A DNA stretch of 64,000 bases from an uncultured Pelagibacteraceae bacterium. Its GTDB lineage: Bacteria; Pseudomonadota; Alphaproteobacteria; Pelagibacterales; Pelagibacteraceae. Under the pieces are notes generated by a model. It searched no databases. It was not told the DNA's origin and saw only the letters and a program-made list of their open reading frames with translations. Of the stretch, positions 1 to 11,418 are shown piece after piece. The stretch spans positions 1-64,000 of the forward strand of contig CABYZU010000001.1 of NCBI GenBank assembly GCA_902523495.1, given 5' to 3'. Every line of letters begins with the position of its first letter. Positions within the stretch are counted from its first letter, which is position 1. The position numbers were made by a program, and so were the translations under genes.

Positions 1-723
1 TGTGTTGGCATTAAAGCTCAAGACGGAATTGTATTTGCATCAGATTCTAGAACAAACGCTGGATTAGACAATGTTAACATTTATTCAAAAATGTTTGTTC
101 ATGATGTTGGTGATAGAAGTATCATTATAGTTACTTCTGGAAATCTAGGTACATCTCAAGCAGTATATAAATCTATTGAAAAAGATCTTAAAGGCGACAG
201 CGGCATAATGAATTTAAATACCTGTAAAGATTTTGATCAAATTGCATCATATATAGGATCTTTAAATATAGAACATTCAGCTCCTAAAGGAATAAATACC
301 GATACAGTTTTATTGGGTTCCTCATTTTTAGTTGGTGGTCAGATCAAAGGTCAACCCTTAGAATTGTACTTAATATATTCGCAAGGAAATTATATTAAAC
401 CAGCTGATAGCAAACCTTATCTAGTTATTGGTGAAGTAAAATACGGCAAACCTATTTTAGATAGAGTTATAAAACCCAGTGTTTCTATAGGTGATGCATC
501 ACGTTGTGCTCTAATCTCAATGGACTCAACATTAAAAAGTGATTTAACCGTTGGCCCTCCTATCGATTTTGCTGTCTATAAAAAAGATGAATATAAAATC
601 GCTTCACAAAAATGCTTAAATATCACTGATACTGAATATTCTAAAGTTTGTGATCAATGGTCGGATGGTATCTTTAAAATTTTTGATTCTTTTCCAAGAT
701 TTGATTGGGAAGACAAAAAATAA
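1..723 (+). CDS. Proteasome-type peptidase (Anbu/BPH family), 5' end outside window
   Basis: Frame 1 is open from base 1 (CVGIKAQDGIVFASDSRTNAGLDNVNIYSKMF...), giving an N-terminal nucleophile-like start and the SDSRTNAG motif typical of Anbu; the listed ORF at 91 starts at an internal Met. Confidence 0.88.
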   Translation, partial: CVGIKAQDGIVFASDSRTNAGLDNVNIYSKMFVHDVGDRSIIIVTSGNLGTSQAVYKSIEKDLKGDSGIMNLNTCKDFDQIASYIGSLNIEHSAPKGINTDTVLLGSSFLVGGQIKGQPLELYLIYSQGNYIKPADSKPYLVIGEVKYGKPILDRVIKPSVSIGDASRCALISMDSTLKSDLTVGPPIDFAVYKKDEYKIASQKCLNITDTEYSKVCDQWSDGIFKIFDSFPRFDWEDKK

Positions 724-777
724 GATTATTTTTCCTATAAACTGTAATAAATTCTTAACATAACTGAAATAATAACA

Positions 778-1014
778 TTGAAAGGGGATTTTATGTTTAT
801 AAAAAAATATCTAAAGTGGATCAGTACGTTTCTAGTTTTAGTGGGAATACTCCTTACTAATTTAAATATATATCCATTAAATATATATTTTCATGGATTA
901 GGAGTTGTTGGATGGACTATAGCTGGATTTGTTAGCAAAGATAAAGCAATACTAACTAATTTTGGATTACAAATACCATTATTTTTAATAGGAATTTATA
1001 AAATTATTATCTAA
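778..1014 (+). CDS. Small two- to three-TM membrane protein of unknown function
   Basis: 78-aa hydrophobic ORF; its stop overlaps the start of the aquaporin gene (TAATG). The start may be the internal Met (MFIKKYLKW) at 793. Confidence 0.65.
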   Translation: MKGDFMFIKKYLKWISTFLVLVGILLTNLNIYPLNIYFHGLGVVGWTIAGFVSKDKAILTNFGLQIPLFLIGIYKIII

Positions 1015-1664
1015 TGAAAAATACTAACAAAATATTTCTAGGTGAATTTATTGGAAGTAGCTTTTTAGTAATGGTTATTGTTGGATCTGGAATAATGGCT
1101 GAAAATCTCACAAATGATAATGCTTTAAGATTAACAGCCAATACACTTGCAACTGGAGCTGGTCTATTCGTTTTAATAACTGCTTTTGCAAATATTTCAG
1201 GTGCACATTTCAACCCTTTTGTAAGTTTAGCGATGTTTTTAAGAAAAAAAATCACTGGAAAACTTCTGATCATATATATTCCTGCCCAAATACTTGGTTG
1301 TTTGCTTGGTGTTATGTTGGCCAATGTTTTTTTTGAACACAATATTCTTGAGTTATCAACAAAAAATAGGGATGGCTTTCATATTTTCTTGTCTGAAATA
1401 ATTGCTACTTTTGGTTTGATTTTTATTATTTTTGCTACTCTAAAAGATGGCAAAATAACAATAGCTGCAAGTGTAGCAACATATATCATGGCTGGTTATT
1501 GGTTCACATCATCAACATCTTTTGCAAATCCAGCTGTTGCTATAGCAAGAACTTTTACTGATTCTTTTACAGGAATTAATTACATGAATACACCAACATA
1601 TATTCTAGCTGAATTTTTGGGAGCTCTAATAGCTGTATTTTTAATTAAAAAATTAATTAAATAG
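1014..1664 (+). CDS. MIP/aquaporin family channel, AqpS-like
   Basis: Two NPA-type motifs (ISGAHFNPFVSLAM and SFANPAVAIARTFTDSFTGI); the second resembles arsenic-associated AqpS-type aquaporins. Confidence 0.85.
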   Translation: MKNTNKIFLGEFIGSSFLVMVIVGSGIMAENLTNDNALRLTANTLATGAGLFVLITAFANISGAHFNPFVSLAMFLRKKITGKLLIIYIPAQILGCLLGVMLANVFFEHNILELSTKNRDGFHIFLSEIIATFGLIFIIFATLKDGKITIAASVATYIMAGYWFTSSTSFANPAVAIARTFTDSFTGINYMNTPTYILAEFLGALIAVFLIKKLIK

Positions 1665-1855
1665 ATGCAACTTTTTTTAGAAATAAAAAATATTATAAAC
1701 TAGACATTATTATCTAATAGTTTATTTATAGACGAATCCCCACACTGATTCTCATATTATTTTATTCTTTTGTAGTATTATTTTCATTCTCACATTACAT
1801 AGATCTCAAGTCATGAATCAATAGGAACCGAAAACGATAATATAAAGGAGAAAAA

Positions 1856-2821
1856 ATGGATATGACTTTAATTTATACGGTTATAGGGTTTGCTCTTGCC
1901 GGTTACAGCGTTATTGCTAACGACTCAATTCAAACACTGGGTACATTTATAGCTTCGAAAAAGAAGTGGTTTAAATGGTATACTCTCGCAGGATCTGCGT
2001 CAGCTGTTATGATTATTGCGTTAGCATGGGGATGGTATTCGTATGATGGTGATATTTCTTATGGAAGATTAACTAGAATACCTTATCAAGAAATTCAATG
2101 GTATCACGCAGTAGCACCTGCAATACTATTATTATTAACAAGAATTGGAATACCTGTTTCAACCACCTTTTTAGTTCTTTCAGCATTTGCCTCAACGGTT
2201 GTACTTGAAAAAATGCTTATGAAAAGCGTCGTTGGGTATGGTTTAGCAGCAATGGTTGCTTATATTGCCTGGATAGCTGTCTCTAAATTTATTAATGAAA
2301 AATTTGATGAAGTAGATGAAAAATGGGTAGGCTTCTGGAGAAATAGTGTTTGGATTTCTTCTGGTTGGTTATGGTGGGTGTGGTTGTCTCACGATGTGGC
2401 TAATATTGCCGTGTATCTACCTAGACAATTAGATTTAACATTGCTTTTAATAGTAATGGGTTACTTTACAGCACTGTTATTCTATATTTTCTACATTCAA
2501 GGTGGACCAATTCAAAAAGTTGTTCTTGAAAAAACAGGAACAAGGTACGCAAGATCAGCAACAATTATTAATGTAATTTATGCTGGTGTCTTATTCTACT
2601 TTAAAGAACTAAACGATTTACCTATGTCTACGACATGGGTTTTTGTTGGTTTATTATGTGGAAGAGAACTTGCTATAGCTAGCATGAACAAAGAATATAA
2701 GTTGGGTTACGTCTTTCCATTAATTGGAAAAGATTTCCTAAAAATGGTATTCGGCTTAACTGTTTCAGTAGGTATAGTGCTTGCAATACATTATATAATA
2801 ATACCAAACAGTTGGTTTTAA
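1856..2821 (+). CDS. Multi-pass membrane protein with PiT (phosphate/sulfate permease)-like duplicated motifs
   Basis: Internal duplication: ANDSIQTLGTF...IPVSTTFLVLSAF and SHDVANIAVYLPR...LPMSTTWVFVGLLCG resemble GxNDxAN and PxSTTH signatures of PiT transporters. Strong SD (aaaggag) upstream. Confidence 0.6.
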   Translation: MDMTLIYTVIGFALAGYSVIANDSIQTLGTFIASKKKWFKWYTLAGSASAVMIIALAWGWYSYDGDISYGRLTRIPYQEIQWYHAVAPAILLLLTRIGIPVSTTFLVLSAFASTVVLEKMLMKSVVGYGLAAMVAYIAWIAVSKFINEKFDEVDEKWVGFWRNSVWISSGWLWWVWLSHDVANIAVYLPRQLDLTLLLIVMGYFTALLFYIFYIQGGPIQKVVLEKTGTRYARSATIINVIYAGVLFYFKELNDLPMSTTWVFVGLLCGRELAIASMNKEYKLGYVFPLIGKDFLKMVFGLTVSVGIVLAIHYIIIPNSWF

Positions 2822-2832
2822 ATATATTTTTG

Positions 2833-2860
2833 TGGTCGTGTTAATTATTTAACACGGCCA
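2833..2860. terminator. Hairpin at convergent 3' ends of the PiT-like gene and manC
   Basis: TGGTCGTGTTAA-TTAT-TTAACACGGCCA, 12-bp stem with one G.U-type mismatch; lacks a clear U-tract. Confidence 0.5.
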
Positions 2861-4038
2861 TAAACGTCCTGGTATCGAACAATATCTGTTTCTTTTAAAA
2901 TTGAACCTACTTGAGCTTCAATAATTTTCACTGGTTTTTTGTAGGGATTTTCTATTCTATGGATTGCACCTAATGGAATAAAAATAGTTTCATCAGGTTT
3001 CATAGTGAAATATTTCTTATTTAAAGTAATTTTTGGTTTACCATGAGTAACTACCCAGTGCTCAGCTCTATGATGATGTTTTTGAAGACTTAAAATACCT
3101 TTTGGTTTTACATATAGTTCTTTAATCAAAAATTCCTTACCATTAAATAGATTTACATAACTACCCCAAGGTCTATGAAATACATTTTTCTTTTTAAAGT
3201 ATTGTGTTTTATTTCTTCCATACATTTTACAAATTTCTTTCCAAGATCCTAAATCAGACCAAGGAATATCTAATTTGATAGCATTTATATTTTTAGTTTT
3301 TTCTAATATTGCATAATCAAAAGACTTAGCTGTTGCTTTAGTGAATGCTTGTTTATTTAAATAGTACACATTACTTTTATATTTTGCTTTTGTTACAGCT
3401 TTATTACAATTTCTATAAATATTTGGTTGGTATTTCTTAAAATTATTAATGATTGAGTCTTTTCTCAAATAAAACATTCCAGAATTCCAATAACCTTTTT
3501 TACTTATTATTTGTTTAGCTTTAGCCTCTTTGGGTTTTTCTACAAATTTAGATACTTTGTTATTTCTGGTTAAAAAATAACCAAATTCACTTGAGGGCAT
3601 TTTGGGTTTAATACCAAAAATAAAGATATTATTTTGAGTAAGTTTCTTTTGGTTTTTTTTTATAGCTTTATTAAATAATGCAACCTTCTCTATCAAATGA
3701 TCGGCAGCTAGGAACATTAAAGGTTGTTCGTTAGGTATATCCTTTATTAATGCCGTGCTTAAAATAGCTGGTGCTGTATTTCTTTTAGCTGGCTCTAAAA
3801 CTATTTTGAATTTTCTTATCTTATGTTTTTTTAAGTGTTGTTTTACTTGTTTTAAATATTTTGCATTAGTACTTATAATTGGAGCATCATATATCGATGC
3901 TTTAACTCTCTCTAAAGTTTTACCTAATAAAGTCCAGTTACCTAAGTCTATAAACTGTTTGGCTTGATGTTTCTTAGCGTTAGGCCAAAGTCTTGTTCCC
4001 GCTCCACCACATAAAATGACCGGGCGAATTTTCATCAA
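2845..4038 (-). CDS. manC: Mannose-1-phosphate guanylyltransferase / mannose-6-phosphate isomerase
   Basis: N-terminal nucleotidyltransferase [13 protein letters not shown] and C-terminal cupin (PWGSYVNL...[13 protein letters not shown]). Confidence 0.9.
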   Translation of the reverse strand: MMKIRPVILCGGAGTRLWPNAKKHQAKQFIDLGNWTLLGKTLERVKASIYDAPIISTNAKYLKQVKQHLKKHKIRKFKIVLEPAKRNTAPAILSTALIKDIPNEQPLMFLAADHLIEKVALFNKAIKKNQKKLTQNNIFIFGIKPKMPSSEFGYFLTRNNKVSKFVEKPKEAKAKQIISKKGYWNSGMFYLRKDSIINNFKKYQPNIYRNCNKAVTKAKYKSNVYYLNKQAFTKATAKSFDYAILEKTKNINAIKLDIPWSDLGSWKEICKMYGRNKTQYFKKKNVFHRPWGSYVNLFNGKEFLIKELYVKPKGILSLQKHHHRAEHWVVTHGKPKITLNKKYFTMKPDETIFIPLGAIHRIENPYKKPVKIIEAQVGSILKETDIVRYQDVYGRVK

Positions 4039-5753
4039 ATTTTTGAGTAATCCTTAACTTCTTTTTTCTTACCTGGATGAGTCGGTGCTCCTAAAAATGC
4101 TGGTCCCACAGTTTGTGCATATTTCCAAAGTGTTCCTGATCCAAAATCAGATTTTCTAGCCTTCCATTTTCGTCTTCTTGAAGCTAATTGTGCTCTTGTT
4201 AATCGAACATTAATTGTTCCCTTCTTGGCATCAATATCAATGATATCTCCATTACGTAATAAAGCTATTGGACCACCTAATGCAGCCTCAGGTCCTACAT
4301 GACCAACGCAAAAACCTCTAGTTGCTCCAGAAAATCTTCCATCAGTTATTAAGGCAACCTTCTCTCCTTTGCCCTGTCCATAAATAGCCCCTGTTGTTGA
4401 AAGCATTTCTCTCATACCTGGTCCACCAACCGGTCCTTCATATCTGATAATAATTACATCACCGTCTTTATATTTTCTGCTTTGAACAGCTTTCATTGCA
4501 CTTTCTTCGTTATCAAAACATCTTGCTCTTCCTGTAAATTGTAACTTTTTTAATCCTGCAATTTTAACAATTCCTCCTTCAGGAGCTAAGTTTCCTTTTA
4601 AACCAACTACACCACCCGTTGGTGATAAAGGATTTTTAAAGGATCTCATTACTTTTTGTTTTGGATTAAATTTAATTCCCTTTAAATTTTCTTTCATAGT
4701 TTTACCTGTAACTGTCATGCAATCACCATGAATAAAACCACCTTCATAAAGAGTTTTTAATAACATTGGTACTCCACCTGCTAACCACATATCTTTAGCA
4801 ACATATTTTCCACCTGGTTTTAAATCAGCAAGATATGGAGTTCTTTTAAATATTTTTGCAACATCCATTAAGTCAAATTTTATTCCAGCTTCATTAGCAA
4901 TTGCAGGTAAATGTAATCCTGCATTTGTTGATCCACCTGTTGCAGCAACAATTGTTGCAGCATTTTCTAAAGCTTTTCTTGTGACTATATCTCTTGGTTT
5001 AATTCTTTTAGCTAATAATTCCATTACCATTTTTCCACTATTTTTTGCATACTTATCCCTTTCTTCATAAGGAGCAGGAGTTCCTGCAGAATAAGGAAGT
5101 GCTAAACCTATTGCTTCTGAAACACATGCCATAGTATTTGCAGTAAATTGTCCCCCACAAGCTCCAGCTGTTGGACATGCAACTAATTCTAATTTTCTTA
5201 ATTCTTTTGCAGACATTTGACCTGATGAATGTTTTCCCACAGCCTCAAAAACATCAACAACAGTTACATCTTTACCTTTGTATTTTCCCGGAAGGATTGA
5301 ACCTCCATAAATAAATACACTTGGCACATTTAATCTAACCATCGACATCATTAAACCTGGTAAAGATTTATCACAACCTGCAATACCCACTAATGCATCA
5401 TAACAGTGACCTCTAACCGTAAGTTCTGCAGAGTCTGCAATTACTTCTCTCGAAATTAATGAAGATTTCATTCCTTCATGACCCATTGCAATACCATCAG
5501 TGACGGTAATTGTGCAAAATTCTCGAGGCGTACCACCTGAAGCTCTGACACCCTTTTTGACTGATTGGGCTTGTCTCATTAAAGCAATATTACAAGGAGC
5601 AGCCTCATTCCATGTGGATACAACGCCTACAAATGGTTTTGATACGTCTTTTTCTGTTTCACCCATTGCATAATAGAAAGATCTATGTGGGGCTCTATCA
5701 GCTCCTAAAGATGTATGTCTGCTTGGTAATTTTTTCTTATCAAACTTCCGCAT
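4035..5753 (-). CDS. ilvD: Dihydroxy-acid dehydratase
   Basis: Full-length IlvD/Edd family protein ([35 protein letters not shown]). Confidence 0.95.
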   Translation of the reverse strand: MRKFDKKKLPSRHTSLGADRAPHRSFYYAMGETEKDVSKPFVGVVSTWNEAAPCNIALMRQAQSVKKGVRASGGTPREFCTITVTDGIAMGHEGMKSSLISREVIADSAELTVRGHCYDALVGIAGCDKSLPGLMMSMVRLNVPSVFIYGGSILPGKYKGKDVTVVDVFEAVGKHSSGQMSAKELRKLELVACPTAGACGGQFTANTMACVSEAIGLALPYSAGTPAPYEERDKYAKNSGKMVMELLAKRIKPRDIVTRKALENAATIVAATGGSTNAGLHLPAIANEAGIKFDLMDVAKIFKRTPYLADLKPGGKYVAKDMWLAGGVPMLLKTLYEGGFIHGDCMTVTGKTMKENLKGIKFNPKQKVMRSFKNPLSPTGGVVGLKGNLAPEGGIVKIAGLKKLQFTGRARCFDNEESAMKAVQSRKYKDGDVIIIRYEGPVGGPGMREMLSTTGAIYGQGKGEKVALITDGRFSGATRGFCVGHVGPEAALGGPIALLRNGDIIDIDAKKGTINVRLTRAQLASRRRKWKARKSDFGSGTLWKYAQTVGPAFLGAPTHPGKKKEVKDYSKI

Positions 5754-8380
5754 TATAAACTTTCAATAGTTAATGATATTTTTTGAATATCATTTTTAAG
5801 ATTACTATAGTTAGTTTTTTCTTGTTCAACAATATTTTTTGGAGCCCTATCGGTAAATCCTTTATTAGATAATCGCTGAGATATTTTGTCCATTTCCTCT
5901 TTGTATTTTTTCTGTCTTTTAACTAGGTTTTGTTTGATTAGATTTAAATCCACATTTTCATCAAAATAGATCTTAAATATGTCACCTGAAATAACCAAAG
6001 TTGCAGAAGGTTTTTTTTGGTCTTTATCATAAAAATTATTGATACGACCAAGCTTTTTGAGAATAATCTCATTATTTGTCATTAATGTTTTATTTTTTTT
6101 AGCAATTTTAGTCATTGAAATGTCAATAAATGAGCCTGGGCTTACATTTAACTCATTTTTAAAAGATCTAAGTTCAGAGATAACACTTATGATCTTCTCT
6201 ACTTCCTTTAAAGATTGATCTTTTTTAGACTTTCCTGATGGCCAATTAGCATACATTAAGAAGTTCTTATCTGATTTATCAAATTTATTTTTTAACCAAA
6301 TTTTCTCAGTAACAAATGGAATAAATGGGTGAAGAATAATAAGTATTTGTTTAAATACGTAGGCAGATACTTCTTTTACCTCTTTTTTAGCTTTTTCATC
6401 GTCTGAAAAAAGAATAGTTTTTGAAAGCTCGATATACCAATCACAGTAAGAGTGCCAAGCAAATTGATAGGCGTTTTTAGCGGCCTCATCAAATCGATAG
6501 TCTTTGAGATTTTTTTCTATTTTTTCTTTTGTTTGAATAAGCTCTGAATAAATCCACTTATTGATATTTAGCTTAGTTTTAGGGACTTTATCTGTTTTAT
6601 TAAAATCACATTTATTAGTAATTAAAAAATTATTAGCATTCCATAATTTATTTAAAAAATTTCTATACCCTTTAACTCTATCTTCTGAAAGCTTTACATC
6701 CGTTCCAGGTGATGCCATTGAAAGTAGAGTAAATCTTAAAGCATCTGCACTATACTTTTCAATTAAATCTAATGGATCAATTGCATTACCTTTAGACTTA
6801 GACATCTTTTGTCCTTTTTCATCTCTAACTAATGCATGAACATAAATATCTTTAAATGGTTCTTTGTTTAAAAATTCCATTCCAAACATCATCATTCTTG
6901 CTACCCAAAAGAAAATAATATCAAAACCAGTTACCAATACAGTTGTTGGATAAAATTTTTTAACAAAGTCTTTATTGTCCGGCCACCCCAATGTTGCAAA
7001 AGGCCATAATCCGGAAGAAAACCATGTATCTAAAACATCTGGATCTCTGGTAATTTTTACGTCTTTTTTATAAAATTTTTTAGCTTGTTTTTTTGCATCA
7101 TCTTCATTTACTGCAACAAAAATTTTTTTATCAGGTCCATACCAAGCTGGTATTTGGTGTCCCCACCAAAGTTGCCTAGATACACACCAAGGTTCAATAT
7201 TGTTCATCCACTGAAAATAAGTTTTAGACCAATTTTCTGGAAAGAAATTTGTTTTCTTTGATTTAACTATTTGTTTAGCTTTAACAGATAATTTTTTTGC
7301 ATTTACAAACCATTGTTCAGTTAGAAAAGGCTCTATGACTGAATTTGATCTATCTCCATAAGGTACTTTGTTTTTGATATTTTCTTCTTTAACAAAAAAA
7401 TCTTTTTCTTTTAATTCATTTAAAATTTTTTTACGTGCTTCAAATCTATCTAACCCAATATATTCATCTGGAGCATTACTGTTTATTTTACCATCTTCAG
7501 TAAATACATTTATAATTTCTAGTTTATTTCTTTGACCAACATCATAATCATTAAAGTCATGTGCTGGCGTAATTTTTAATGCTCCAGTTCCTTGTTCAGG
7601 GTCTGCATAATCATCTTTTATAATTTTAATCTTTCTACCTACTATTGGGATTGTGACAGTTTTACCTACATACTTTTTAAACCTTTTATCTTTTGGATTC
7701 ACTGCAATAGCAGTATCGCCTAACATTGTCTCAGGTCTAGTGGTTGCGATAGTTATAAAATCGTTAGATTTATCTAAAGGATACCTAATATAGTAAATTT
7801 TTGAGTTCATCTCTCTTTGATCAACCTCTAAATCTGATATTGCAGTTTTTAAAACTGTGTCCCAATTGACTAGTTTTTCAGCTTTATAGATTAATTTTTT
7901 TTTATGTAATTCAACAAAAACCTTAATTACTGACTTTGATAAATTTTCATCCATTGTAAAAGCGTTTCTGGACCAATCACATGAACACCCAAGTTTTTTG
8001 AGTTGATTGATGATTATGTCTCCATACTGATTTTTCCATTCCCAAACTTTTTCAATAAACTTTTCTCTACCTAAATTATTCTTATTTAAATTCTCTTTTT
8101 CTAATTTTTTTTCTACAAGTGCTTGTGTTGCGATACCAGCATGGTCAGTTCCAGGTTGCCATAAAGTCTCATAATTATTCATTCGATAATAACGAACTAA
8201 AAGATCTTGGATTGAATTATTTAAAGCGTGACCCATATGCAAACTTCCAGTTACATTTGGTGGTGGAATTACAATTGAATATTTTTTAGAATTTTTCTTT
8301 GGTTTAAATAATTCGTTTTTTTCCCAATAAGTATAAATATTATCCTCTACTTCAGAATGTATATATTTATCACTATCCAT
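5753..8380 (-). CDS. valS: Valyl-tRNA synthetase
   Basis: Class I aaRS with [16 protein letters not shown] and [12 protein letters not shown] motifs; 875 aa. Confidence 0.97.
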   Translation of the reverse strand: MDSDKYIHSEVEDNIYTYWEKNELFKPKKNSKKYSIVIPPPNVTGSLHMGHALNNSIQDLLVRYYRMNNYETLWQPGTDHAGIATQALVEKKLEKENLNKNNLGREKFIEKVWEWKNQYGDIIINQLKKLGCSCDWSRNAFTMDENLSKSVIKVFVELHKKKLIYKAEKLVNWDTVLKTAISDLEVDQREMNSKIYYIRYPLDKSNDFITIATTRPETMLGDTAIAVNPKDKRFKKYVGKTVTIPIVGRKIKIIKDDYADPEQGTGALKITPAHDFNDYDVGQRNKLEIINVFTEDGKINSNAPDEYIGLDRFEARKKILNELKEKDFFVKEENIKNKVPYGDRSNSVIEPFLTEQWFVNAKKLSVKAKQIVKSKKTNFFPENWSKTYFQWMNNIEPWCVSRQLWWGHQIPAWYGPDKKIFVAVNEDDAKKQAKKFYKKDVKITRDPDVLDTWFSSGLWPFATLGWPDNKDFVKKFYPTTVLVTGFDIIFFWVARMMMFGMEFLNKEPFKDIYVHALVRDEKGQKMSKSKGNAIDPLDLIEKYSADALRFTLLSMASPGTDVKLSEDRVKGYRNFLNKLWNANNFLITNKCDFNKTDKVPKTKLNINKWIYSELIQTKEKIEKNLKDYRFDEAAKNAYQFAWHSYCDWYIELSKTILFSDDEKAKKEVKEVSAYVFKQILIILHPFIPFVTEKIWLKNKFDKSDKNFLMYANWPSGKSKKDQSLKEVEKIISVISELRSFKNELNVSPGSFIDISMTKIAKKNKTLMTNNEIILKKLGRINNFYDKDQKKPSATLVISGDIFKIYFDENVDLNLIKQNLVKRQKKYKEEMDKISQRLSNKGFTDRAPKNIVEQEKTNYSNLKNDIQKISLTIESL

Positions 8381-8500
8381 GGATTAAGTAGTTTATAATT
8401 TATTAATCTAAATTAACAATAATCAAATTAGATCGTTATTTAATAGACTAATCACAAATATTTAATATAAAACTCTTTGTAGCTATCTACCAAAACATCT

Positions 8501-8574
8501 GGCAACGTGGCGGAATGGTTACGCAGAGGATTGCAAATCCTTGTATCCCGGTTCGATTCCGGGCGTTGCCTCCA
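8501..8574 (+). tRNA. tRNA-Cys (GCA)
   Basis: Acceptor ggcaacg/cgttgcc, anticodon loop ttgcaaa, TpsiC ggttcgattcc, U73 discriminator, encoded CCA. Confidence 0.95.
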
Positions 8575-8623
8575 AAAAAAATCTTGTTTTAGTTTTAAAA
8601 AAAAGTAAGTTGAGGTCTTATAT

Positions 8624-8699
8624 TCCTCGGTAGCTCAGTTGGTAGAGCAGTTGACTGTTAATCAATTGGTCGCAGGTTCGAGTCCTGCCCGAGGAGCCA
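8624..8699 (+). tRNA. tRNA-Asn (GTT)
   Basis: Acceptor tcctcgg/ccgagga, anticodon loop ctgttaa, TpsiC ggttcgagtcc, encoded CCA. Confidence 0.95.
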
Positions 8700-8704
8700 A
8701 TTTT

Positions 8705-9070
8705 TTATCCAACTTTTGAAATACCTGAAACTTGTAATGATTTGGTAAATTTTATTTTTTGATCAGAGTTTAACTCAGAGTACAATTTTACTAAAAAATT
8801 ATAGTTTACATTCATATGTCCTTCTTGTGATTTTTCTAAATTAACTGCATATTCTGAAAAATCTTCAAAAAAATAATTAATTGGTACTTTTAAATAATTT
8901 GAAAGTTGTAATAATCTTATTGAACTTACGCCATTAGTACCTTTTTCATATTTTTGTATTTGTTGAAATGTTACGTTGATTGCTTTTGCTACTTTTGTTT
9001 GAGTTAACCCTAAAGCTAGTCTTCTAAGCTTAAGCTTATTGCCTAAATGCTTATTAAAATTATCTTCCAT
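8705..9070 (-). CDS. XRE-family helix-turn-helix transcriptional regulator
   Basis: N-terminal HTH: LKLRRLALGLTQTKVAKAINVTFQQIQKYEKGTNGVSSIRLLQLSNYLKVPINYFF. Confidence 0.88.
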   Translation of the reverse strand: MEDNFNKHLGNKLKLRRLALGLTQTKVAKAINVTFQQIQKYEKGTNGVSSIRLLQLSNYLKVPINYFFEDFSEYAVNLEKSQEGHMNVNYNFLVKLYSELNSDQKIKFTKSLQVSGISKVG

Positions 9071-9234
9071 TAAGACCCCTCTTAATTTTTATTTAAAGTA
9101 TGATTGAACTAGTTTTTAATCTTTACTGCAACATAATTCTTTTTTTATTTTTTTGGAAAAATTGATTACGCCCAATATATGTCAAGTAATACTTAAGCTA
9201 TTATTTGCGAAATATTCCTTGTATTTACTGAGAT

Positions 9235-9969
9235 CTATAGTATCTGGCTTAAAAAAAGCTTCGTTCTTTCACTCTTTGGATTAGCAAAAAACTCATTAGT
9301 ATCTGCCTTTTCAACAATCATTCCCTCATCCATAAATATCATTTGATCTGCAACTTCTTTAGCAAAACCCATTTCATGAGTAACAACAATCATTGTCATC
9401 CCTTGTTTAGCAAGATTTACCATTACATCTAAGACTTCTTTGATCATTTCAGGGTCTAACGCAGATGTTGGCTCATCAAAAAGCATTATTTTAGGTTCCA
9501 TACATAAAGCTCTAGCTATTGCTACTCTTTGCTGTTGTCCTCCAGACAGTTGACCTGGGTATTTTTGAGCTTGATCTAATATTTGTACTCTTTCTAAATG
9601 TTTAAGAGCTAATTCCTCAGCTTCTTTCTTTGGCATTTTTTTAACCCAAATCGGAGCTAATGTGCAATTGTCAAGAATTGATAAATGTGGAAATAAATTA
9701 AATTGTTGAAAAACCATTCCAACTTCAGCTCTAATTTGTTCAATGTTTTTTGTATCTTCTGTTAATTCAGTTCCATCAACTATTATTTCACCTTCTTGAT
9801 GTTCTTCTAATCTATTTATGCATCTTATTAATGTAGACTTTCCTGAGCCAGACGGACCGCAAACAACTATTTTTTGTTTTGGTTTTACCTCTAAATTGAT
9901 TCCTTTTAGAACTTGAAAATCCCCAAACCATTTATTCATATTGTTTATTTGGATTATGTTGTCGGACAT
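9235..9969 (-). CDS. aapP: Amino-acid ABC transporter ATP-binding protein
   Basis: Walker [10 protein letters not shown], signature LSGGQQQR, Walker [15 protein letters not shown]; adjacent to permeases and SBP. Confidence 0.92.
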   Translation of the reverse strand: MSDNIIQINNMNKWFGDFQVLKGINLEVKPKQKIVVCGPSGSGKSTLIRCINRLEEHQEGEIIVDGTELTEDTKNIEQIRAEVGMVFQQFNLFPHLSILDNCTLAPIWVKKMPKKEAEELALKHLERVQILDQAQKYPGQLSGGQQQRVAIARALCMEPKIMLFDEPTSALDPEMIKEVLDVMVNLAKQGMTMIVVTHEMGFAKEVADQMIFMDEGMIVEKADTNEFFANPKSERTKLFLSQIL

Positions 9970-9975
9970 TATACT

Positions 9976-11418
9976 TTATCGATCTGTTTTATATTTTTGT
10001 TCTAAATTATAGCTATATTTACTCATTGCATAACAAATAATCCAGAAGATTATAGCAGCAAAAACGTAACCTTCCATTGCAAAACCTAACCATTCTGGAT
10101 TTGTTTTAGCTAAATTTAACATTCCTACTATTTCTAAAAGACCCACAACAAAAATTAGTGGTGTATCTTTTACTAAAGCTAAAAATGTATTAGCTATGCC
10201 TGGAATTACAAGTTTTAAAGCTTGAGGTAAAATTACAAATATATGCATTCTCCAATATCCCATTCCTAAGGATTTTGCAGCCTCGTATTGACCTCTCGGA
10301 AGAGCTTGTAAACCACCTCTTATAACTTCAGCAACGTATGCCGCTTCAAATAACGAGATAGCTATTATGCATCTTACCAATTTATCAATGAAAAAATCTG
10401 CTGGTAAAAACATCGGGAACATTACAGCAGACATAAATAATACTGTAATTAATGGAACACCTCTCCAAAATTCAATGAAACCGATTGATATGTATCTAAT
10501 TAAAGGAAATCCAGATCTTCTCCCAAGAGCAAAAGCCATACCTATTGGGAAACAAAAGATCAAGCAAAAGAAGGAAATTATAAAAGTTAAAGATAATCCA
10601 CCCCAAGCACCAGTTTCTACCCAGTTTAAGCCATCTAATTTTCCAAGTTCAATTAACTCTTCGTAAAAAATAAAATATTTTAATAAAATATAAAGACCAA
10701 AAGGAACAATTAAAAAGTAATAAAACTTAAATTTACTTGGAATAAAAAAACCAATTATTATAGAAAGTATGGCAGCAATTATTCCATATGAAAAATCAAA
10801 AAATACTGGGCCTCCTGAAATAAAGAAAAAGATAAATAAGAAAGCTATAAAAGGATAAATTACAACATAGTATAAAGTTAAATATTTTTTAAACTTATCA
10901 GTTGCAAAGTATCCAACTGATCCAAGTAAAGCTAGCGCAACAAATGATAAATTTATTCTCCATTGTTCCCCGTTAGGATACATCCCGTACATAAATCTTC
11001 TCATCCAAACTTTTATATAAGTCCAGCAAGCACCTGAGCCTGTACAAACATCTTTTGATTCACCTGCAAAGCTAGCGTCAACAAAAAACCAACTTAGTAA
11101 TGGGGGAATTGATTTTATAATTATGAATATAATTAATAATGATAATATGGCATTAAAGTTATTAGTATTAATATGCTTATTTAATTGATCTAGTTGTTTA
11201 ATGCCGCTTAATTCAATTCTTATAAAATAAAGACCAACAAACCCAAGTATTAGTGGTAAAAAATAACTTAAAAAACCAGGCAAAAAACCTGTCAAATTCA
11301 AACTAAAAAATGAGTTTAAAAGAACATCTAAAACACCAACCAAAAACAGAAAAGAACCCAAATATAAGAAGGTATTAAGATTAGACTTATCTGGTTTTAA
11401 AAAATTAATCTTAGACAT
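9976..11418 (-). CDS. aapM: Amino-acid ABC transporter permease (AapM-like)
   Basis: His/Glu/Gln/Arg/opine permease family; EAAYVAEVIRGGLQALPRGQYEAAKSLGMGYWRMHIFVILPQAL. Start set at MSKINFLKP (TAATG overlap with aapQ) instead of the longer ORF from 11454. Confidence 0.9.
   Translation of the reverse strand: MSKINFLKPDKSNLNTFLYLGSFLFLVGVLDVLLNSFFSLNLTGFLPGFLSYFLPLILGFVGLYFIRIELSGIKQLDQLNKHINTNNFNAILSLLIIFIIIKSIPPLLSWFFVDASFAGESKDVCTGSGACWTYIKVWMRRFMYGMYPNGEQWRINLSFVALALLGSVGYFATDKFKKYLTLYYVVIYPFIAFLFIFFFISGGPVFFDFSYGIIAAILSIIIGFFIPSKFKFYYFLIVPFGLYILLKYFIFYEELIELGKLDGLNWVETGAWGGLSLTFIISFFCLIFCFPIGMAFALGRRSGFPLIRYISIGFIEFWRGVPLITVLFMSAVMFPMFLPADFFIDKLVRCIIAISLFEAAYVAEVIRGGLQALPRGQYEAAKSLGMGYWRMHIFVILPQALKLVIPGIANTFLALVKDTPLIFVVGLLEIVGMLNLAKTNPEWLGFAMEGYVFAAIIFWIICYAMSKYSYNLEQKYKTDR

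Noticed and set aside
1007-1342. 111-aa minus-strand ORF opposite the aquaporin gene
   Set aside because: Fully antisense to a well-supported MIP gene; composition looks like reverse translation of TM segments.
6561-6839. 92-aa plus-strand ORF opposite valS
   Set aside because: Shadow ORF in a conserved synthetase gene; no RBS or domain evidence.
9184-9194. AAGTA-A-TACTT inverted repeat upstream of the XRE regulator
   Set aside because: Too short and AT-rich to distinguish from chance in this composition.
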